Below, piece by piece: positions 46,801 through 56,600 of a stretch of 64,000 nucleotides of DNA. Position 1 is the first letter of the stretch; each line of letters starts with the position of its first letter. The DNA comes from Ricordea florida (taxonomy: Eukaryota; Cnidaria; Anthozoa; Corallimorpharia; Ricordeidae), in contig OX453274.1 in the NCBI GenBank assembly GCA_949710005.1, forward strand, positions 32,913,714 through 32,977,713, read 5' to 3'. Both the position numbers and the translations under genes were made by a program. The notes below the pieces were generated by a model. That model was not told the DNA's origin and made no database searches. It saw only the letters and a program-made list of their open reading frames with translations.

Positions 46801-49800
46801 TGAGTGATTCTGCGTTCTATATAAATATGTGTCCAAAACAACTAGTAGTGAAACCACTCTGAAGGGAAACGACCGTAAACCATGTGGCGATAAGCAGTTG
46901 GTCTTACGCAGCCTATTTGTGCATCAAAGAAACAATCATTCACGCTTTGCTTTTGCTAACATAAACTCAGTATTTGAACGTAGCGTGACCGACTATTTCA
47001 ATGTCAAACTGGTAAAGTTCATTTTCTGCACCTGTTCTAGTCTAATTTCGTAAGTTAATCCACTTACTTAAATGCAAACGTTGGTGCACCAAAAATGCAG
47101 GAAAACCTATCTCTGCGAACCTAGAATTTCAAAATTTTCTTGGGGGGGCATGCCCCAGACCCCCCTTGTAGCTCACCCCTTCGGGCCTCGCCTCAGCCCT
47201 ATGGGCTGAAGTTAAGCCGCCTATAAGTAATTCTGGGCCGTCTGACAAAAAATCTACTGAGAACCCTGATTGCTATTCTGCTGTGAGAAAAACTTCTGTC
47301 CTCTAAGGAGGATTTGTCAGTGTTATGAGAATTTAAACACACTGAATGGCAAAACCTGTGCTTTTTCCAAATTTTATTTCTTGGAACTGCAATGCAAAGC
47401 AGGAAAAAAAATTTAATGCTGTGTCGTGAAGTCAAACACATATGATATGAAATTTGCCAGGTCCTGAGTAATGTTCAGTTTTCAGCAGATTTTGCCCATG
47501 CCCTTGTTGCTCTGACCCCATAATAATTAATCTTTTCCTTGCTAACATGTTAATTAACCCTTTAACCCCTAAGGGGTCTCCCTGTGATGCGTAAAATTGT
47601 CTTATGTTAACCACAGTAAAATCTGTAAAGACACGCTTGGGGTGTAAAGGGCTAAATCATAATCTGCTGTCCCACAGGGTACGCAAACCTACAACTCAGG
47701 TGCCCTACAATGAAGTATTGCCATCAAACCAGACAGAAGCCGCAGCAAGCCCAAGATCTGATAGCACATTATCAGCTTCACATTCAACGCAGAACTCACC
47801 CAAACCACCCAGGTTTGTTTGTCTAGCCTTTAACATATTTAATTCAAGGCTCCAAAGCTATGCAATTATATCAGATGATTGGGTCAGTAAATGTATTTCT
47901 CTTCTCCTTGATTCATTTGTAAATTTTGTTGTGCCATCGATTGATGTGCAGCAAATTGACTTTGTAGCGAAATCACCATAGAACTCTCTCTGACTATACT
48001 GTGGAATGATCTGACTATGTCGTGGAACAATCTGACTTTTATTTTGGAACAATCTGACTATACTGTGGAATGATGTGACTTGGAACACAGGTGCGTAGCT
48101 ACCTGTACGCCAATATGCCATGGCGTACCTGGAATTTTATAGAAATATATTGCTTGGACAATCATAAATCGCCCGACGAATTACTCGAACTATCTGACCA
48201 TGGAGCGAAAAGACCAGATACCTTCAAAGAGTATGGTCCATCATCACAGATGTAAAAGTGTGAGGTTTTTTTAAGTTCTTCTCTCACCTTCTGTTTTCTT
48301 GAGAGTGTATTGCTGTTGTAAGGAGAAATTGATATTGATCACTTCTGGGGCTGGGGTTGGTAAAAGATTTAATAAGTATGAACACGCGAGTCAGTGTATT
48401 ATTTGATTTAGTGATGCTGGGAGTCAGCAGCCTTCTGAGCCTGCAGTAACAACAGCCAGCTTCACTACAGCAGATGTGCAACCTGTCAGTCAAAGTGTGC
48501 CAGCTTCACCAATCAAAATCAAGAGCGAACCACCCAGTGAAACGCCAGTGTCCACGGTCACTAATACAGCAATGGTCAACGATAGTGCTAGTTTACCTGC
48601 AAGAGTTACTGCTCTTGTTTCAAAGGTTTTAACGGCTAGCAGTGAAGCAGCTTCTCCAAGGAAGAAACCAAGAAAGCAGAACGTGTAAGTCTTGTATTGT
48701 GAAATAATGAAAATGGTAGAGGTCGAGCAGAGTAATGTAATGTATTTTTCAGCACTGTTGCAGGTCAACCCTGGAAAAGATAATCTGAGTTCTCCCAATA
48801 GGAGTTGACTCTATGACATTCTGATTGCTAGTTCAGATGCATCATTTCCTAAGATCAGGCTTTTGAATCACATTATATTGTTTTGATTTCTTTCCTTTTT
48901 CTCTCTTGTGCCAATATTAGATTTGATTTGTTTGATTCTGTGTCATGTATCTTGCTACTATAGTAACCTGTGATAATGTTTTTGCTACAGGAAGTCAATA
49001 TTTGTATTTAGAACAGTATTGTGATTTCCCCATTTACAAGAGGTGTGATCATGATATTTGTTGTGATTCTAACATCAGTATTTTATACCCTTGTATCTGC
49101 ACGTGATTTCTGAATGTTTTCCCACTAAGCTCTCAGTTAGACACAACCCTTTTCCTTTCACTTTTGCTTCCAACTTTTTGTACAGATTAATTTATATCTT
49201 GATCTATTTTGCAAGTTATCTATCAGTATTGTTTGCATTAACCGTCTATAACAGAGTGCATTTGTGGTAGTGCAGTCTGTTTTGACATAACTAACTATGC
49301 CGGCATGATGCTTTCACTACTGTGTGGTTTGTACTACATGTAGCTGGTAACAAGGGTCTTCGTTTTTTTTGTTTTTTTTTACATTACAGTGTGGCCACAG
49401 AAGACAAATATGGAAGCAATGTATCGATGGGACCAGATTCACCCACTAACGAAGAGGTGAAAGCCAAACAAGATGAAGGTAAACGTTGAACATTGTAGAA
49501 TTACTCTGTTGTTAGAAACTCTGATTTTGTTTTCATCCATGTCCAATATTTAACAATTATTCGCTGAAGGCGAAGTGATTATCGGTGAATATTCACCGAT
49601 AATCTCTGAGCCTGAGGCGAATAGTTGTTTTAGTATAAATACACAGGTGATTACTCAAAAAAAAAATAAATAAGAAAAGAAAATGTATTATACAACACGA
49701 GCAAATTTTATTTCATCAAAAGCGCGCGAACGACTGACAGCCATTTTGTTTGTCGAGGTGATTATCGGCTGATAATCCGAGATAGCGAACCAATCATAGC

Positions 49801-50655
49801 GCGCGATTTTGTATAATCACCTGAGTATTCATACTAAACTCCATTAAATTCCAGTGGAGACACATCGAGTCCACAGCAGTTTCAGGACGTCTAGATGTAA
49901 AACACCTCGTCCTGGTAGCCATGACCCGAGACAAGCACGCTACATGTGTCATACTGTGTAAACCTGAGACAAGCACAGGCGTACGGGCAATTTTTTGACA
50001 GGGGTGGCGGTGAAACATTTGCCCAAAAATTCGGCAAGATTTCCGCACCGGTCCCTACTTCATTATGCATGCACCAGATGAATTGTTCACATGTAAACAT
50101 TTTTTGTTATTGCAGAATGATACAGTATCGCTACAGCATACATAATAAAGTAGGGACCTGTGCGGAAATCATTCCAAAAATTCTCGCAAGTTGCCCAAAT
50201 TTTTACGCAACAGTCGAAAAGAAACGAGGGTCTATGTTTGTTAGTTTTGCTATATGATTGTTCAAGGGAAAGTCTAAATATATAACAAAACACTTAATAC
50301 ATGGTCCCTGTAGAAACTAGTTAGTTTGATTAGAAAGTGCTGCCTCTGTTATGACATCTGTAAATGGTTAGTCTTCTCGGATAAGTAATGGTAATAGGAC
50401 TGAGTGGAGTCCAATTCGGTCTGTAATCATACGAGAGATAAACAAAATCGGACGACCGCGTAGCGGGAGTCCGATTTGTTTAATCACGAGTATGATTGCT
50501 GGCCGAATTGGACGACACAAAGTCTTATTACCAATTAATCATAACTTTAACAAAATTTATGATGCATAAACTTCTTTTTATAATCAAAACACATGAAACT
50601 CCAAGATTTTTTATGCCAAAAGTGAAAAAAAGCCATTTAAGCGCACGCATGATGG

Positions 50656-50690
<35 letters not shown>

Positions 50691-53600
50691 TGTCCTATTT
50701 GACTGTCCTATTAAGGCTGAAATCAGGGCAGTTGATAGCCAATCAGATTTGAGAATTTTGTTATAGTTATGATTAGGACGATAAACTGTAGGTCCCGACT
50801 CACAACTCATCATAATTGATTCTGTGGGACGTAAAAGAACTCACATAGTGTTCGGAAAGAGTAGGGGACGTAGTTCCGGTTTTGTGGTCTGTCACTCATA
50901 CGATGGTTAAATGTTCGGAGATATTAGCTGCATAAGCTACTCTTAAATCCGAGGGTAAATAATGTGATGTATGCAATGTAATGTTACTGGGAATTACACC
51001 ACTCGTAAAATTCATACGAAACTACATCCGGGATCGCGTGGCATATTTTCCATATTCTCACTGGCGAGGATATCTATGACGTCATTTCCCGCCTTGCACG
51101 ATTCAGTTTGTGTACAAAGCTGCCAAACGAACGTCTTAATGTCTATATAATAAAAAGAAAATTACACGTTAGTTCGAAGATATGAATTAATTTTTAAGTT
51201 CACAATATCTCATTCGTTCGTGAGGTATTGTTCTTGCCACTCGAGCATAAAATTCATATCTTCTCGCCACTGTTTAATATCGTCTGTATATTTTTAATCG
51301 CAGATGAAGACTTAAAATTTATATTGCTCAAGAGACCCAAGATCTCCATTGTAGGAGGCTACAAAATTAACACAAAAGCAGCACACAACCATTTCCAGCG
51401 GTACTCTGATGTCAAAGTTAAAGGTGAGAAATAAACTTGGCAGCGCTTTGTTACACCAGGGGTTTCAATAAGTTCTGAAGTAGGCGGCTGACCATATTAA
51501 AGTAGGTGGCTGTAACAGGTGAGAAATTCTGTGACTCAAGAAACTCAAGGGACCAAAAAGAAATTTAATGTTAGAAAGTAGGTGGCGACAATTTGGGAAG
51601 TAGGTGGCGAAATTCGCCGGTTGCCGGCTTCTATTGAAACCCCTGGTTACACGCTTGGAGTTACTGCTTTTAAGGATACCTGTTGGGTCTACACTGTCTC
51701 TAATGCTTGGCTTACCTTTGGTTTTCACCAAAAAGTGATTCATCAAATTAGTTATAGAGATACGTTTTACCCCCGTAATATTTAAGGGTTGCTGACGTTT
51801 CGATCGTTCGCCCTTCGTCAAAACGAATGGTGGGAATGTGATATATGTGTAGTTTATATAGGAAATTTGTTGGAGTCGTTGCAATGCTTAAGTGGAAGTG
51901 AATTACATGAATGAAAAGCGTTTATTAATGCTGTAGGGATTAACAATGGTGAATTGGAAGATACGTAGAAGCTGTTGTTCTCAGGTTTGTCGGTTTTCTG
52001 TGTTGCCCTGATGTACTGAGGGACGGGCCATTTATAGACAAGTTTTTAGTGCAACGGTCAGGCATGTGAAAGTGGCCTACAACTCTATTGGGGGCTTTTT
52101 TCTTCTTTTTAAGGACATTTAGTATAAATACTCAGGTGATTATACAAAATCGCGCGCTCTCTGATTGGTTCGCTATCTCCGATTATTAGCCGATAATGAC
52201 CTCGACGAACAAAATGGCTGCCAGTCGTTCCCGCGCTTAAATTTTCTCGTGTTGTACATTGCTTTTCCTTTTCTTTTATTGAAATGATCACCGTTATATT
52301 TATACTGAAACAATTATTCGCCTCAGGCTCAGTGATTATCGGTGAATATTCACCTCGACTTCGTCTCGATGATCACCGATAATCACTTCGCCTTCGGCGA
52401 ATAATTGTTAAATATCACATTCCTACCAGTTGTTCTGACGAAGGGCTGAGGCTCGGAACGTCAGCACCCCTTAACCTTTAAGCCCCAATATCAATATTCA
52501 TTTTCTCCTAACTGTTCTCATACATTTGTTATGGTACTAGGGAGGAGAAATTGTTTTAAATGTCAGTACAACTCTTTTTGGTGACCATTTTCGTTATTCT
52601 CATACCCTGAATGGTTGATAAACATTGAATATTGTAATGAGAAATTGGATGCTGGTCACTGCTGGGACTTAAAGGGTTAAACGTTTTGTAGTAAAAGTTA
52701 CTTTATCAACTTGTTTGAGAAACCGTAGTTATTTTGTGTTTCAATTTTCCACCGACGAATCACAAGTTTCTTTAGAAACTAATTTCTTTATACTTTTGGT
52801 TTGCCAGAGGAAAAGAAGCCCTCGATTCAAGAGATCGCCAGTCAAAAAGGGATTGTACAACGGGCTAATGGCTGGCGGATCCAACACATCGCTGGACAAA
52901 TGGATGAACTGGTAAGCAAGAATCACTGAGCGATAATCTATTCACAACGCTAAAAAAAAAACAATTAGAAGATTGGACGCGAGCGAAAAATCAAGGAGCG
53001 TGAAGTGGAGGGGGGGGAAGGGGGAGTGCGAGGAACGAGATCTCAGGGGAGTAGCTAGGGGGAGTCCTGGGGTGCCTGTGACCCCTCCCCCCTTTGTGAG
53101 ATAATTGTTTTATGTCCCCAAAATTCAGGTGGAGAAAAACGGGTATCCGAAGAATCAACGTGCAATTAATTTTTTCCAGTGCTAGATAGTTACATTTAGT
53201 AAAACATGGCGTGGATGTTGACATGCCAATCTGGTGAGTACCCTGGGTGTGACACAGTGTGACCCCTCCCCCCCCCCATCCTTTGAAAAAGTCCTAGCTA
53301 CGCCCATGGATCTTTCTCTCCCTTTCCACTCTTGTGTTTATAGTACTTGTCGTGATTAATGCTCCTTTGGTATAGTTTAAGTTGAGAAAAAGGAGAGGCT
53401 GTGAAATGTTTTACTGTTGCTCTGCTAGGCATCGCTGTTTCCAAGACAATAGGGACCTTAAACAACGACGCACACGACGACAACGTCGACTACAACGGCA
53501 CCAAACAATAGTCAAACAATAGCCAAACAATAGTCAAACAATAGCCAAACAGTAGCCAAACAATAGCATTGATGAAGGAAACAGTGAAACTGCACGTGCA

Positions 53601-56600
53601 AAATACAGTCTGGTAGATTTCTTTGCTGTCCTCTGCAAAACAACAACGTGAAATGACCATTTTTCAGGTTTTCTGGAAATTGCGAGTGCTCAACGACAAA
53701 ATTGCCAAGAAAAATTGGTAGTGAACTGTGAACGGGTTAAGTTGGAAAAATTGGCGGTTTAAAAAGTTATGGAAAGAAAATGAAACAAGCCTGCCGCCAT
53801 TGATACAGGAGAACAAGAAATCCATTTTTTCGAACGTGCCGTCCCCGGCGGCGTCGTCGTCGTCGTCGTTCTTGTTTAAGCTCCTTAGTTTTACGAAGCA
53901 CACGCGGTGACACAAGAGCCAGCGGGTTCTGCGAGCAACTAGGATCGTGTAGCAGCTGTCGTAAGATCCTAAGGCGGGATATACTTCATGCCAGTATGCC
54001 ATATAGTCTACCGCGCCCATCACAATGGTGCGGGACACTATATGGCATACTTGCATGAAGTATAAATCCCTGAGGCAATTGGTTCGCTACCCAAACCCCC
54101 AAACAATGTTAAAACAATAGCGACGATTGAAATCTATTGTCTTAAGTATCCAATGAGAAGAGACCTTAGGAACAGCTGCTACAGAACTGAGCAACTACAG
54201 GATTTGTAAATCGAGATGTTTGCACCGAAATGTTTCCTTGGAATTTTCGCAAGAAACAAGTACATTTGGCAAAGGGTGAAATAGAGAATTTACTCTGAGT
54301 GTAAATTTTAGTGCTACAAATCACTTACTGTGATTTTCACTGATCGTTTGCCCTACATGTAGTCTTAAGAATAAAAAGGACCACATAAGACAAATGAAAA
54401 TCCCATTGAACTCGGAGGAAATCGAACCCACGAGGTACGGTAGATTTGTTTCGGAGTTCAGAGTTAATTCTCTGTTACACTTTTTATTATGTGTATAGCG
54501 TTATGCGGCGTATATTCGACTCAAACAGAATCGGTAGTCGAGTTTACTCGTAACTGCTTTATGATTTTCTTGCTTTTGTTTTTAGGTATCAGCCGAACAA
54601 GACGTATTGAAAAAGATGGGAGAATTGAGGGATAGAATACCCAAAGTGAAACCTGGTCAGAAAACAAAGTACCAGGATGAGTTAGTGATGCTAAACGAAC
54701 TCCTTCAGGTGTGTTAAGACTCAGTTATCTCGTACTGTGGGTGTGTTAAGACTCAGTTATCTCGTACTGTGGGTGTGTTAAGACTCAGTTATCTCGTACT
54801 GTGGGTGTGTTAAGACTCAGTTATCTCGTACTGTGAGTACGCGCACTGACAAAGAAAAAAGACTGCTCGCCGTCTAGGCTACCTGCAACCAGTTATTCAA
54901 GTTTTTCCAGCAATTAAATTTTTCATGTCCAGATGCTCAAAGACAGGATATCGTTATCCATATGATACACACTAGCTATAGGATAAGAACTGAGGTGTAG
55001 GTGTGAATGGTAACAAGATACATCATAGCCTTCAGTGCAGGCGTATTTTGGGCGCGGGAGTGCACATTTTCGTTTTCGTATTAGGCCGCCATCTTGGATT
55101 TGCTTGCCTCTGCACCAAATCTCTACCGGTCAAGCATCCAATTACAAGCTTCCAAGATGGCGGCATCGCAAACCTGGTTTATCGAGCGCTCTTAACCAAA
55201 ATAACGTCTGCACTGCAGGCTAGATACATCGTGTCCCTTATCCTTTGACAGGGTAATATTCAGCGATCTCAGCTGGTTGTTGAACAGCTCGGAGACTCAA
55301 GGAAGTCAATGGTAAAGGTTAGTTGAATAAGTAAGGATCGTAAGAAAGTAGTATTACCTGAGTTGACTCACCCATCTTCAGTTTTTGACTCACCCATCTT
55401 CAGTTTTTGACTCACCCATCCTCAGTTTTTGACTCACCCATCTTCAGTTTTTGACTCACCCATCTTCAGTTTTTGACTCACCCATCTTCAGTTTTTGACT
55501 CACCCATCTTCAGTTTTTGAATCACCCATCTTCAGTTTTTGGCTCACCCATCTTCAGTTTTTGGCTCACCCATCTTCAGTTTTTGGCTCACCCATCTTCA
55601 GTTTTTGACTCACCCATCTTCAGTTTTTGGCTCACCCATCTTCAGTTTTTGACTCACCCATCTTCAGTTTTTGAATCACCCATCTTCAGTTTTTGGCTCA
55701 CCCATCTTCAGTTTTTGACTCACCCATCTTCAGTTTTTGAATTACCCATCTTCAGTTTTTGGCTCACCCATCTTCAGTTTTTGACTCACCCATCTTCAGT
55801 TTTTGGCTCACCCATCTTCAGTTTTTGGCTCACCCATCTTCAGTTTTTGGCTCACCCATCTTCAGTTTTTGACTCACCCATCTTCAGTTTTTGAATCACC
55901 CATCTTCAGTTTTTGACTCACCCATCTTCAGTTTTTGACTCACCCATCCTCAGTTTTTGACTCACCCATCTTCAGTTTTTGACTCACCCATCTTCAGTTT
56001 TTGACTCACCCATCTTCAGTTTTTGACTCACCCATCTTCAGTTTTTGAATCACCCATCTTCAGTTTTTGGCTCACCCATCTTCAGTTTTTGGCTCACCCA
56101 TCTTCAGTTTTTGGCTCACCCATCTTCAGTTTTTGACTCACCCATCTTCAGTTTTTGGCTCACCCATCTTCAGTTTTTGGCTCACCCATCTTCAGTTTTT
56201 GAATCACCCATCTTCAGTTTTTGGCTCACCCATCTTCAGTTTTTGACTCACCCATCTTCAGTTTTTGACTCACCCATCTTCAGTTTTTGAATCACCCATC
56301 TTCAGTTTTTGGCTCACCCATCTTCAGTTTTTGACTCACCCATCTTCAGTTTTTGAATCACCCATCTTCAGTTTTTGGCTCACCCATCTTCAGTTTTTGA
56401 CTCACCCATCTTCAGTTTTTGGCTCACCCATCTTCAGTTTTTGGCTCACCCATCTTCAGTTTTTGAATCACCCATCTTCAGTTTTTGGCTCACCCATCTT
56501 CAGTTTTTGACTCACCCATCTTCAGTTTTTGAATCACCCATCTTCAGTTTTTGGCTCACCCATCTTCAGTTTTTGACTCACCCATCTTCAGTTTTTGAAT

